Source of the DNA: CAVXFL01 sp963761015
GTDB taxonomy: Bacteria; Pseudomonadota; Alphaproteobacteria; Acetobacterales; Acetobacteraceae
Length of the DNA: 64,000 nucleotides
NCBI GenBank assembly: GCA_963761015.1
Contig: CAVXFL010000016.1
Location: 186,001-250,000 of the forward strand
Direction: 5' to 3'
Notes under the pieces: generated by a model
Database searches by the model: none
What the model was told of the DNA's origin: nothing
What the model saw: only the letters and a program-made list of their open reading frames with translations
Position numbers and translations under genes: made by a program
In this document: positions 27,726 to 37,400 of the stretch, in pieces
Position numbering within the stretch: position 1 is the stretch's first letter
Layout: every line of letters starts with the position of its first letter

Positions 27726-30036
27726 ATGACATACATGATCGACAATGTCAGCCGCCGCGGCATCCTCAAGGGGATGGCTTCGGCGGGCGGTCTGGTCCTC
27801 GCGGCGAGGCTGCTACCGACGGACGCCCATGCGGCGGCCAGCGAAGGCGCGTTCCTGTGGAAGACCGGCGCCGACAAGATGCCGGGCGGCGTGGTGAGCG
27901 ATCCGCACGTCTTCGTTCACATCGATCCGAGCGGCATGGTGCATATCTACGCGCACCGCGCCGAAATGGGTCCGGGCCCGCGCACCAGCCTGCCGATGGT
28001 CGTCGCCGACGAAATGGAGGCGGATTGGGGCCGCGTGAAGGTGGTCCAGGCGCCGGGTGACGAGAAAGTCTACGGCAACCAGGATACCGACGGCTCGCGC
28101 AGCATGCGCCACTTCTTCCAGCCGATGCGCCAATGCGGCGCGGCGGCGCGGACGATGCTGGAGATGGCGGCGGCCCAGCAGTGGGGCGTCGATGTCGGCG
28201 AGGTCGAGGCGCGCAACCACCAGGTGATCCACCACGGCTCCGGGCGTCGTCTCGGCTACGGCGAGCTTGCCGACGCCGCGGCCAAGCTGCCCACCCCGGC
28301 GGCCGACAAGCTGAAGTTCAAGGACCCGGCCTCGTACCGCTACATCGGCACCGGCTCGGTCTCGATCGTCGACCTGCACGACATCACCACCGGTCACGCG
28401 ACCTACGGCATCGATGCCAAGCTGCCGGGGATGAAGTTCGCGGTGATCGCCCGCCCGCCCGTGGTCGGCGGCAAGCTCGTCTCGTTCGACGGGTCCGAGG
28501 CGATGAAGGTGCCCGGCGTCGAGAAGGTGATGGAAGTGAAGGGCTGGCCGTGGCCCTCCAAGTTCCAGCCGCTCGGCGGCGTGGCGGTGATCGCGCGCAA
28601 CACCGGCGCGGCGATCAAGGGCCGCGACAAGCTGAAGATCGTCTGGGACGACGGGCCGAACAAGGACTACGACACCGAGAAGTTCCGCCAGCAGATGCAG
28701 GCGGCGGCGCGGCAGCCCGGCCTGGTGGTGCGTAACGACGGCGACGCCGAGGGCGCGTTGAAGTCGGCCGCCAAGGTGATCAGCGCCGAATACTACGAGC
28801 CGCACTTCGCCCACGCGCCGATGGAGGTTCCCACGGCGCTGGCGTTCGTGAAGGACGGCAAGGCGGAGGTCTGGGCGCCGGTACAGAGCCCCGGCGGCAC
28901 GCACGACGACCTCGCCAAGACGCTCGGCCTTCCGTACGACAAGGTGAAGGTCAACGTCACCCTGCTGGGCGGCGGCTTCGGGCGCAAGTCGAAGTGCGAC
29001 TACGTGCTGGAAGCGGCGCTGCTGTCGAAGGAACTCGGCGTGCCGGTGAAGGTGACCTGGACGCGCGAGGACGATCTGCAGCACGACTTCTACCACACCA
29101 CGTCGGTACGAGCGGATCGACGCCGGCCTCGACCACAACGGCAAGGTGGTGGCCTGGCGGCATCGCAGCGTGGCGCCGACGATCATGTCGACGTTCAAGA
29201 AGGGCGCCGATCACGAAGCGCCGTTCGAGCTCGGGATGGGGTTTGTCGACCTGCCGTTCGACATTCCCAACTTCCGCTGCGAGAACCCGTCCTGCCACGC
29301 GCACACGCGGGTCGGCTGGTTCCGTTCGGTCTCCAACATTCCGCACGCCTTCGCCGTGCAGTCCTTCATCGCCGAACTGGCGCACGCCACGGGACGCGAC
29401 CCGAAGGACATGCTGCTGGAAATCATCGGCCCGCCGCGCGTGCTTGATCCGAGCAAGTTCGGCGCGGTCAAGGATTTCTGGAATTACGGCGACCCGGTCT
29501 CGACCTACCCGTACGACACTGCCCGCATGCGGCACGTGATCGAACTGGCGGCGGCGAAGTCCGGCTGGGGCCAGCGGAAGCTGCCGCCGGGACATGGCAT
29601 GGGCATCGCGGGGCACCGCAGCTTCCTGAGCTACGTCGCGACGGTCGTGGAAGTGGCGGTCGACAAGAAGGGCCGGGTTACGGTTCCGCGCGTCGACACC
29701 GCGATCGACTGCGGCTGGCACGTCAACCCGGAGCGTATCGTCTCGCAGATCGAGGGCGCGGCCGTCATGGGCCTCACGCTCGCGAAGTTCGGCGAGATCA
29801 CGTTCAAGGAAGGCCGGGCGCAGCAGAAGAACTTCGACACCTATCAGATGGTGCGGATGGACGACACGCCGCAGGTCACCAACGTCTACATCGTGCCGGC
29901 GGCGATCGAGGTGCCGGCGAGCGGTGTCGGCGAGGTGGGCGTGCCGCCGTTCGCCCCGGCCCTGGCCAACGCGATCTTCGCGGCGACCGGCAAGCGCATC
30001 CGCGACCTGCCGATCGGCAACCAGCTCGCGACCTGA
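27726..30036 (+). CDS. Molybdopterin-binding subunit, IorB/aldehyde dehydrogenase-like, Tat-exported (frameshifted here)
   Basis: The N-terminus VSRRGILKGMASAGGLVLAA is a Tat signal, so the enzyme is periplasmic. The body is a xanthine-oxidase-family large subunit: HAEMGPG-type segment HRAEMGPGPRTSLPM, SVSIVDLHDITTGHATYGID, HAPMEVPTALA, and VTLLGGGFGRKSKCDYV. The catalytic Glu is in GVGEVGVPPFAPALANAIFAATG. An extra A near 29108 (GGTACGAG for GGTCGAG) breaks the frame; removing it gives TSVERIDAGLDHNGKVVAWR. About 769 residues when corrected. It would oxidise an aldehyde or N-heterocycle; the PQQ dehydrogenase next door favours an aldehyde. Confidence 0.92.
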
Positions 30037-30064
30037 CCCTCGCGGCCTAGCCGCGTCTCTCGCA

Positions 30065-30097
30065 GCGCCGCCGGGGCAACCCGGCGGCGCTTTTTTT
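30065..30097 (+). terminator. Rho-independent terminator of the PQQ/Mo-enzyme cluster
   Basis: A perfect 11-bp stem, GCGCCGCCGGG (30065-30075) with CCCGGCGGCGC (30080-30090), and a GCAA tetraloop are followed by seven T (30091-30097). It starts 28 bp after the stop of the molybdopterin subunit. Confidence 0.95.
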
Positions 30098-30153
30098 GTG
30101 TCGTGGAAGGGAGCGAACTGACGCGCGACCTGCCGTTCCGGGCACGCGACGGA

Positions 30154-30834
30154 TCAGCGCCGGCCGCCGACCTCGTCGAGATGGCGCAGCAGGTCGGCCG
30201 GGTCCTCGTACACCCGCGCGGCGCCGGCGCGTTCCAACTCGTCCACGCCGTATCCGCCCGACATCAAGCCGACACCGAGCGCGCGCGCCCGCCGCGCCGC
30301 CAGCATGTCCCAGATCGAATCGCCGACCACCACGCAATCCTCGATATTGGCGCCCAACCGCTCGGCCGCCGCGATGAACAGGTCTGGGTCGGGCTTGGCG
30401 TATTTCACCTGATCGCGCGTGATCACCGGGCATTGCTGCGGATCGACCCCGAGCGCCGCCAGATTGGCGCTCGCCGTCTTCATCCGCCCGCTGGTGGCGA
30501 TGGCCCAGGGAATTGCGAACGTCGTCAAATGCGCGAGCAGTTCGCGTGCGCCGGGCAGGGGGCGGACCCGCGAGGAGTGGCGCAGATAAGCTGCGGCGTG
30601 GCGCCCGCGCAGCCGCTCCACGCGCTCCGGGCCGATATCGGCGATGCCGGTCTCGCGCAGCAGCTGGTTGGTGAACAATCCGCCGCTCATGCCGATCTTG
30701 CGGTGGATGCGCCAGACCGAGAGTTCGATCCCCTCCTCGTCCAGCGCCTCGGTCCAGGCCAGCACGTGCTGATAGACGCTGTCCACCAGCGTGCCGTCCA
30801 GGTCGAACAGAAACGCCGCCTCGCGTCGGACCAT
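30154..30834 (-). CDS. HAD family hydrolase
   Basis: The 226-residue protein has all four HAD motifs: DLDGTLVDS (motif I, nucleophile Asp), ATSGR (motif II), KYAKPDP (motif III lysine) and VVVGDSIWDM (motif IV). A helical cap with VYQHVLAWTEALDEEGI places it with phosphoglycolate phosphatase/beta-phosphoglucomutase-like enzymes. The ATG at 30834 gives MVRREAAFLFDLDGT. The substrate cannot be determined. It converges with the terminator of the Mo-enzyme cluster. Confidence 0.9.
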   Translation of the reverse strand: MVRREAAFLFDLDGTLVDSVYQHVLAWTEALDEEGIELSVWRIHRKIGMSGGLFTNQLLRETGIADIGPERVERLRGRHAAAYLRHSSRVRPLPGARELLAHLTTFAIPWAIATSGRMKTASANLAALGVDPQQCPVITRDQVKYAKPDPDLFIAAAERLGANIEDCVVVGDSIWDMLAARRARALGVGLMSGGYGVDELERAGAARVYEDPADLLRHLDEVGGRR

Positions 30835-31144
30835 GCGCCAACCCTTCCCGCGCTCGACACGAGCTGTCAACGGCGCTCGAATTTGCCCCAGAAGCTGGCG
30901 TGCGCCCCTGACGGTGGACAGCTTCACGCTGCTGGTTTAGGGATCGGGGCCGAAATCGTGTGCCGGGCGTGGAGGGACTGTGGGCACGCGGCCCGGTGGC
31001 GTTCTGTAGGGATTATGGGGGAAGGCCGCTTCGCGCAGGACGTGACCCGAGAGGTCCCGTGCCAACACGGATGAGCCAGGGAACCCCGGCTCACGTAACG
31101 AGTTTCGGATGAACTGAGACGAAATTCAGAGCGGGAGATTGCGG
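30835..31144. other. Intergenic region, nothing recognised
   Basis: About 310 bp between the HAD hydrolase start and the small exported protein. I see no gene, strong repeat or clear promoter; it must hold the divergent promoters of both neighbours. Confidence 0.5.
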
Positions 31145-31387
31145 ATGAAATCGATCGGCAAATCGCTGGCCATGGCGGCCGGGTTCGCAATGCTGCTGGT
31201 TTGCGCGGTGCCGGCACACGCCGCGGAGTGGATCCCAGGACACTGGGCGGGCGGACGGTTCATCCGCGGCCATCACGTTCGCCGACCGCACGTCGTGGTC
31301 GTCAAACCCGCTCCGCGCGTGATCGTGAGGCGTACTCCGCGGGTTGTCGTGCGGCCGGCGCCGACCGTGGTCGTGCCCGTCCGGTAA
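31145..31387 (+). CDS. Small exported basic protein
   Basis: The 80-residue product has a clear signal peptide (KSLAMAAGFAMLLVCAVPAHAA) and then a mature part rich in His, Arg, Val and Pro. EWIPGHWAGGRF resembles the WVPGHW motif of YXWGXW-repeat proteins, and the tail repeats the pattern V-V-V-x-P-A-P-x-V-V-V. GGGAG lies 9-13 bp upstream of the ATG. Function unknown; probably a periplasmic or surface protein. Confidence 0.65.
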   Translation: MKSIGKSLAMAAGFAMLLVCAVPAHAAEWIPGHWAGGRFIRGHHVRRPHVVVVKPAPRVIVRRTPRVVVRPAPTVVVPVR

Positions 31388-31510
31388 TTGGGGGCAACCC
31401 CTACTGGCATGATCCTACCGGGGCCGTTTGAGGTAACCGCCAGCGAAACCGCTGCCGCGGCGAGGGTCAGAGCGCCCTGCCGACTCGGCGGCGCCCGGTT
31501 CAAGACCGCC

Positions 31511-31726
31511 TCACGCCGAGCCCGCACCTGGCTCCGGCAGTTCGCCCAGGTAAGCCTTAGCCCCACGCCGACCGCATCCCGCGCATTTCAGGTGCAGGGC
31601 GGCGTGGCCCAGCGGGACACGCTCGCCGAACCGCGCGAGAATGCGATCCGTCGGGAGTAGGGATTTCCGGCCGCAAGATGGGCACCTGGCAATCCAGACG
31701 TGGCCGGGGCGGCCGAGCCGCAACAT
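31511..31726 (-). CDS. Small protein with two CxxC pairs
   Basis: The 71-residue protein starts MLRLGRPGHVWIARCPSCGR and contains C15-x2-C18 and C48-x2-C51 (KCAGCGRRGAKAYLG), so it probably binds one zinc ion. GHAALHLKCAGCGRRGA resembles short zinc-ribbon proteins in alphaproteobacteria, but I cannot assign a family. The chosen start puts the first cysteine pair near the N-terminus; a longer frame upstream encodes nothing family-like. Confidence 0.55.
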   Translation of the reverse strand: MLRLGRPGHVWIARCPSCGRKSLLPTDRILARFGERVPLGHAALHLKCAGCGRRGAKAYLGELPEPGAGSA

Positions 31727-31962
31727 GCCCGTCTGCGGAAGTCGGTCGGGGTTCCTCGATTCCACGAGGATAGAACATAGCAGGAACAAGACCGCGGGCA
31801 AGCCGTAGCGGGTAAGTGCCCGGCCGTGAGCGCCGCGCGAGGCATGGCCGTCATGACAACGCACCGTGAACCCCCGCCCGCTTCCGTGCGCGTCTGCCGT
31901 AAATTTTGCCGTATGGCCGGCCGGGCTGCCGGCTGAGAGTGATCTAAGCCCTTGAAATTGCT

Positions 31963-32038
31963 TGGCGTCCCGTAGGGGATTCGAACCCCTGTTGCCGCCG
32001 TGAGAGGGCGGTGTCCTGGGCCTCTAGACGAACGGGAC
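31963..32038 (-). tRNA. tRNA-Glu (anticodon CTC)
   Basis: On the minus strand the gene begins GTCCCGTTCGTCTAGAGGC and ends CTACGGGACGCCA with an encoded CCA. The acceptor arms GTCCCGT/ACGGGAC pair, the anticodon stem is CCGCC/GGCGG with loop CTCTCAC giving CTC, and the T arm is AGGGGTTCGAATCCCCT. It reads GAG codons. Confidence 0.97.
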
Positions 32039-32168
32039 AGGCAGCAAATTCGCCCCCGGCCTCGGGGCGAGCCGACGCGCCTTATTAGGAGCGGCGGCGG
32101 CCGGAGGCAAGCGTCCTATCGCCTGGTTTTCCGATCCGAAGACCCCGCGCGCTGGCAGCACGCGGCAC

Positions 32169-33465
32169 TCAGGGCCCCGGGAAGGCGGTCTTGGCCTGGT
32201 CCGCTACCCGCTCGATGTCGGCGCCGCAGGCCGCGAGTTTCTGTTCGAGCGATTCGTAGCCGCGGTCGAGGTGATACACGCGGTTCACCACCGTCTCGCC
32301 CCGCGCGGCCAGACCCGCCAGCACCAGCGACACCGAGGCGCGCAGGTCGGTCGCCATCACCGGCGCGCCCGACAACGCCGGCACCCCGCGCACGATGGCG
32401 GAGGCGCCGTGCACGTTGATGCGCGCGCCCATGCGGTTCAGTTCGGGGACGTGCATGAAGCGGTTCTCGAAAATCGTCTCGGTCACCAGCGCCGCGCCCT
32501 CGGCGACCGACATCAGCGCCATGAATTGCGCCTGCATGTCGGTGGCGAAACCGGGATAGGGCTCGGTCATGGCGTCCACGCCGCGCAGCCCGTTCAGCCG
32601 GCGCACGCTGATCCCGCCGTCCGCGTCCGCCATCTCTACCCCGGCCTCGCGCAGCGCGCGGGCGAGCGCGGCGAGATGCGCCGACCTTCGCGTTCTGCAG
32701 CCACAGGCTGCCGCCGGTGATGGCGGCGGCGCAGGCATACGTGCCGGCCTCGATCCGGTCGGCGATGATGGCGTGCTCGGCGCCGTGCAGGCGCGCAACG
32801 CCCGCCACCGTCAGCCGGTCGGTGCCGACCCCCGTGATGCGGGCGCCCATGGCGTTCAGGCACTCGGCGAGGTCGGCGATTTCCGGCTCGCGCGCGGCGT
32901 TGGCGAGCACGGTCTCGCCGTCGGCGAGGCTGGCCGCCAGCAGCAGGTTCTCGGTCGCGCCCACCGAGACGAAGGGGAACACGATGTTCGCGCCCCTGAG
33001 CCGGCCGCCGCGCGGCACACGGCCGTGGACGTAACCGCCGTCGAGGCGGATCTCGGCGCCCATCTGCTCCAGGCCCTTGAGGTGCAGGTCGATCGGGCGG
33101 GTGCCGATGGCGCAGCCGCCGGGCAGCGAAACGCGCGCCTCGCCGACGCGCGCCAGGAGCGGCCCGAGCACCAGGACCGAAGCGCGCATCTTGCGGACGA
33201 TGTCGTAGGGCGCTTCCACATTGGTGATCGCGCCGCCCAGCGACAGCGCGCGCCCGTCCGGCGTCGCCTTGTCCACCGCGATGCCGTGTTGTGCGATCAG
33301 ATCGGCCATCGTGCGGATGTCGGCGAGCAGCGGGACATTGGTGAGCAGCAGCCGCTCGTCGGTGAGCAGGCCGGCCGCCATCAGCGGCAGCGTGGCGTTC
33401 TTCGCGCCGCCGACGGGGATCTTGCCGGAGAGCGGCCGGCCGCCGCGGATGACGATGCGGTCCAT
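32169..33465 (-). CDS. murA: UDP-N-acetylglucosamine 1-carboxyvinyltransferase (frameshifted here)
   Basis: The protein begins MDRIVIRGGRPLSGKIPVGGAKNA and has the active-site cysteine loop in LPGGCAIGTRPIDLHLKG. It catalyses the first committed step of peptidoglycan synthesis and is the fosfomycin target. An extra base near 32695 breaks the frame after WLQNAK; corrected, it continues SAHLAALARALREAGVEM and ends RVYHLDRGYESLEQKLAACG, about 431 residues. murA is normally essential and single copy in this group, so an error in the sequence is far likelier than a real mutation. dcd lies 9 bp upstream on the same strand. Confidence 0.93.
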
Positions 33466-33474
33466 CAGGCGGGC

Positions 33475-34029
33475 TCAGAGCCGCGGCAGCGCGACGCCGC
33501 GCTGGCGCATGTATTTGCCCGCCCTATCGGCATAGCTCGTCTCGCATTCGGATGATCCTTGCAGGAACAGGAACTGGCAGATGCCTTCGCCGGCGTAAAT
33601 CTTTGCCGGCAGCGGCGTGGTGTTGCTGATTTCGATGGTCACCTGACCTTCCCATTCCGGTTCCAGCGGCGTGACGTTCACGATGATGCCGCAGCGCGCG
33701 TAAGTCGATTTTCCGAGGCAGATGACCAAGACGTTCCGCGGCACCCGGACATATTCCACCGTATGGCCGAGCGCGAAGCTGTTGGGCGGGATGATGCACA
33801 CGGGCGCTCGGCGATCGACGAAGCTGTTCGGGCTGAACGCTTTCGGGTCGACCACGGCGGAATCGACATTGGTGAAAATCTTGAATTCGTCGGAGACGCG
33901 GGCGTCGTAGCCGTAGCTGGAGAGGCCGTAGCTGATGACGCCCTCACGCCGCTGCGTTTCGACGAACGGCTCGATCATGCCGCGTTCGGCCGCCATGCGG
34001 CGGATCCAGTGGTCGGGCATGATCGGCAT
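33475..34029 (-). CDS. dcd: dCTP deaminase
   Basis: The 184-residue protein has the alphaproteobacterial Dcd form: MPIMPDHWIRRMAAERGMIEPF, GLSSYGYDARVSDEFKIF, and the catalytic region LGKSTYARCGIIVNVTPLEPEWEGQV with the active-site Glu in TIEISNTTPLPAKIYAGEG. It converts dCTP to dUTP for thymidylate synthesis. It lies immediately upstream of murA, probably co-transcribed. Confidence 0.97.
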   Translation of the reverse strand: MPIMPDHWIRRMAAERGMIEPFVETQRREGVISYGLSSYGYDARVSDEFKIFTNVDSAVVDPKAFSPNSFVDRRAPVCIIPPNSFALGHTVEYVRVPRNVLVICLGKSTYARCGIIVNVTPLEPEWEGQVTIEISNTTPLPAKIYAGEGICQFLFLQGSSECETSYADRAGKYMRQRGVALPRL

Positions 34030-34106
34030 CGGCGGCGACTCCGGCGTAGCCCGGGTGGTCTAGCCTGCGGCGCTCCCCGGAAACAAGTTTCGCGCTCCCA
34101 TCTGTC

Positions 34107-34198
34107 CCGGCGAAAGCCGCGACCCATCGAGCCGCGCTACCGCTGTTCGGACTTGGCGCTAACCGTGCCGCCCGACCGTGGGTCGCGGCTTTCGCCGG
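34107..34198. repeat. 20-bp perfect inverted repeat
   Basis: CCGGCGAAAGCCGCGACCCA (34107-34126) has its exact complement at 34179-34198, with 52 bp between. The arms contain the CCGGCGAAAGCC palindrome family seen at 300-371 and 41619-41636. One arm forms the 3' end of the small gene at 34137-34349; the other lies between it and dcd. Confidence 0.8.
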
Positions 34199-34349
34199 AT
34201 AAGACGCCTTCCCGCGCCCTTGCCTGTCCCTTGCGCTTCTTGAGATTCGCGCGGAGCGCCGCCGCCTCGCGCTCCTGGCGGGCGGTTTTGGCGGCGATCG
34301 ACCCTGGGGTTGCGTTCGGACGCGGGCGGGGCGGCTTGTCCTTGGGCAT
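34137..34349 (-). CDS. Conserved small basic protein
   Basis: The 70-residue product contains IAAKTARQEREAAALRANLKKRKGQARAR. The core A-R-x-E-R-E-A-A-A-L-R-A-N-L-K-K-R-K-x-Q-A-R is a short, highly charged helix found in many alphaproteobacterial small proteins of unknown function. The last roughly 24 residues (GVLSGESRDPRSGGTV) are encoded by the repeat arm at 34179-34198 and are probably not original. The ATG at 34349 is followed by a Pro/Arg-rich start. Confidence 0.6.
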   Translation of the reverse strand: MPKDKPPRPRPNATPGSIAAKTARQEREAAALRANLKKRKGQARAREGVLSGESRDPRSGGTVSAKSEQR

Positions 34350-34414
34350 GGCCAGCAGAAATGCGCGGCGCCCTACGGCGTCAAGCCCCGGGTGCGCTAT
34401 ATGTTCCTCCGTCC

Positions 34415-37400
34415 ATGCTGTCCCTCGTCGACACTGCCGCCCTGTTCCATCCCGCCGTCGCCGCCTGGTTCGACCGGCATTTCGCCGCACCGACCCCGGC
34501 GCAGGCCGACGCCTGGCCGGCGATCAAGGCCGGGCGGCACACGCTGATCGCGGCGCCGACCGGATCGGGGAAGACCCTGGCGGCGTTTCTCGCCGCGATC
34601 GACGATCTGGTGCGGCAAGGGCTGGAATTCGGGCTCGGTGACGCGACGCAGGTTGTCTATGTCTCGCCGCTGAAGGCGCTGTCGAACGATATCCAGCGCA
34701 ACCTGCAAGTGCCGCTGGCTGGCATCCGCGAGGAACTGCGCGCACGCGGCTTGCCGGACGTGGAAATCCGCACCTGGGTGCGCACCGGCGACACGCCGGC
34801 GGGTGAACGCGCGCGTGCCCGCCGCTCGCCGCCGCATATCGTCGTCACCACGCCGGAATCGCTGTACATCCTGCTCGGCTCGCAGTCCGGGCGCGAAGAT
34901 GCTGGCGACCACGCGGACGGTGATCGTGGACGAGATCCATGCGCTCGCGCCGAACAAGCGCGGGGCGCATCTGGCGATTTCACTGGAGCGCCTGCAGGCG
35001 CTGTGCGAGGCGCCGCTCTTGCGTATCGGCCTGTCCGCCACCCAGAAGCCGATCGAGACGATGGCGCGGTTTCTGGTGGGAGCCGGCGCGTCGTCGTCGC
35101 GGCCCGACCCCCTCAGCCGTCCTCTTCCCCTTGCGGGGGGAGAGGGGAAGCAGGAGCGCCTTCCGCTCCCGCGTCCTCCCCCGCGTCGGGGGTGAGGGGG
35201 ATCGCGCGGGTCCTGGAACCGGGAACGATGCGGATTGCACCATCATCGACACCGGCCACAGCCGCGCGCGCGACCTCGCGATCGAGGTGCCGGACGCGCC
35301 GCTCGAAGCGGTCATGTCGGCCGAGGTCTGGACCCAGATCTACGATCGCATCGCCGCCCTGATCGCCGCGCACCGCACGACGCTGATCTTCGTCAACACC
35401 CGCCGCCTCGCCGAGCGGGTGACACGGCAGCTTTCCGAGCGCGTCGGCGAGGATCAGGTCACGGCGCATCACGGCAGTCTCGCCAAGGAGCAGCGGCTCG
35501 ACGCCGAGCAGCGCCTGAAACGCGGCGCGCTGAAGGCGCTGGTCGCGACGGCCTCGCTCGAACTCGGCATCGACATCGGCGACGTCGATCTCGTCTGCCA
35601 GATCGGCTCGCCGCGCTCCATCGCCAGTTTCTTGCAGCGGGTGGGCCGCTCCGGCCACGCGGTCGGCGGTACGCCGAAGGGGCGGCTCTATCCGCTGTCG
35701 CGCGACGAATTGGTCGAGTGCGCCGCCCTGATCGACGCCGTGCGCCGCGGCGAACTGGACCGGCTGTCGATTCCCGAGCAGCCGCTCGATGTGCTGGCGC
35801 AGCAGATCGTTGCGGAAGTGGCCGCGCGGGATTGGAACGAGGACGAACTGTACCGGCTGATCCGCCGCGCCTGGCCGTTTCGTGCCCTGCCGCGCACGGA
35901 TTTTACCGCCGTCGCGCACATGCTGGCCGAGGGCTTCGCCACGAGCCGCGGCCGGCGCGGCGCGCTGATCCACCGCGACGCGGTGAACCACATGTTGCGC
36001 GGCCGGCGCGGCGCGCGGCCTCACCGCGCTGACGTCCGGCGGCACTATTCCGGACACCGCCGACTACCAGGTGATCCTGGAACCGGAAAACCACTTCATC
36101 GGCACGGTGAACGAGGATTTCGCCGTCGAAAGCCTGGCCGGCGACGTTTTTCAGCTCGGCAACACGTCGTACCGGATCATCCGGGTCGAGCGCGGGGTGG
36201 TGCGCGTGGAGGACGCGCATGGCCAGCCGCCGAGCATTCCGTTCTGGCTCGGCGAGGCGCCGGGGCGCAGCGACGAGTTGTCGCAATCGGTGTCGCGTCT
36301 GCGCGGCACGATCGCCGATCGGCTCGCCGGCGATGCCGCGGCGGACGGCGCGTTGCGCTGGCTGGACGCGATCGGCATCGGCGAGCCCGCCGCCTTGCAG
36401 ATCGTCGAATATCTCGCGGCGGCGCGCGCGGCGCTGGGCGTTTTGCCCACGCACGAAACGATCGTGTTCGAGCGCTTCTTCGACGAAGCCGGCGGGATGC
36501 AACTCGTCATCCATTCGCCCTATGGCAGCCGCGTCAACCGCGCCTGGGGGCTGGCGCTGCGCAAACGGTTCTGCCGCAAGTTCAATTTCGAGCTGCAAGC
36601 GGCGGCGACCGAAGACAATATCGTGCTCTCGCTTACGACGGTGCACAGCTTCGATCTCGCCGAGGTGGCGCGCTACCTGCACGCCGCCAGCGTGCGCGCA
36701 GGTGCTGACCCAGGCGCTGCTCGATGCGCCGATGTTCGCCACGCGCTGGCGCTGGGTCGCCGGCGTCGCCCTCGCCCTGCCGCGCTTCCGCGGCGGCAAG
36801 AAGGTGCCGCCGCAAATCGCGCGCATGGAGGCGGAGGACCTGGTCGCCGCGGTATTTCCCGATCAACTCGCCTGCGCCGAGAACCTGGTTGGCGAACGGG
36901 AAATCCCCGATCACCCGCTGGTGCGCCAGAGCATCGGCGACTGCCTGACCGATGCGATGGACCTGGCGGGGCTGGAACGGCTGCTGCGGGCGATTGAGAC
37001 CGGCGCGGTTCGCGTGGTCGCGTGCGACCTGACCGAGCCCTCGCCCTTGGCGCTGGAGGTGCTGGCGGCGCGGCCTTACGCCTATCTTGACGATGCGCCA
37101 CTGGAGGAGCGCCGCACCCAGGCGGTGATGAGCCGCCGCTGGCTGGCGCCCGAGGAGGCCGCCGATTTGGGCCGGCTCGACCCGGAAGCAATCGCCCGCG
37201 TGCGCGCCGAAGCCTGGCCGGACGCGGCGAACGCGGACGAACTGGCCGATGCGCTGGTCTGGCTCGGCTTTCTGACCGAGGGCGAGGCCGCCTCCGGAGC
37301 GGGCTGGACCGAATGCCTGAGCCAATTGGCCGGGCAGGGGCGGGTGGCGCGGGTCGAGGGAACGGCGCTTTGGATCGCGGCCGAGCGGGTGCCGCAGTTT

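Noticed and set aside
31388..31660. 90-codon plus-strand frame after the small exported protein
   Set aside because: No ribosome-binding site or family pattern, and it overlaps the better-supported minus-strand CxxC protein.
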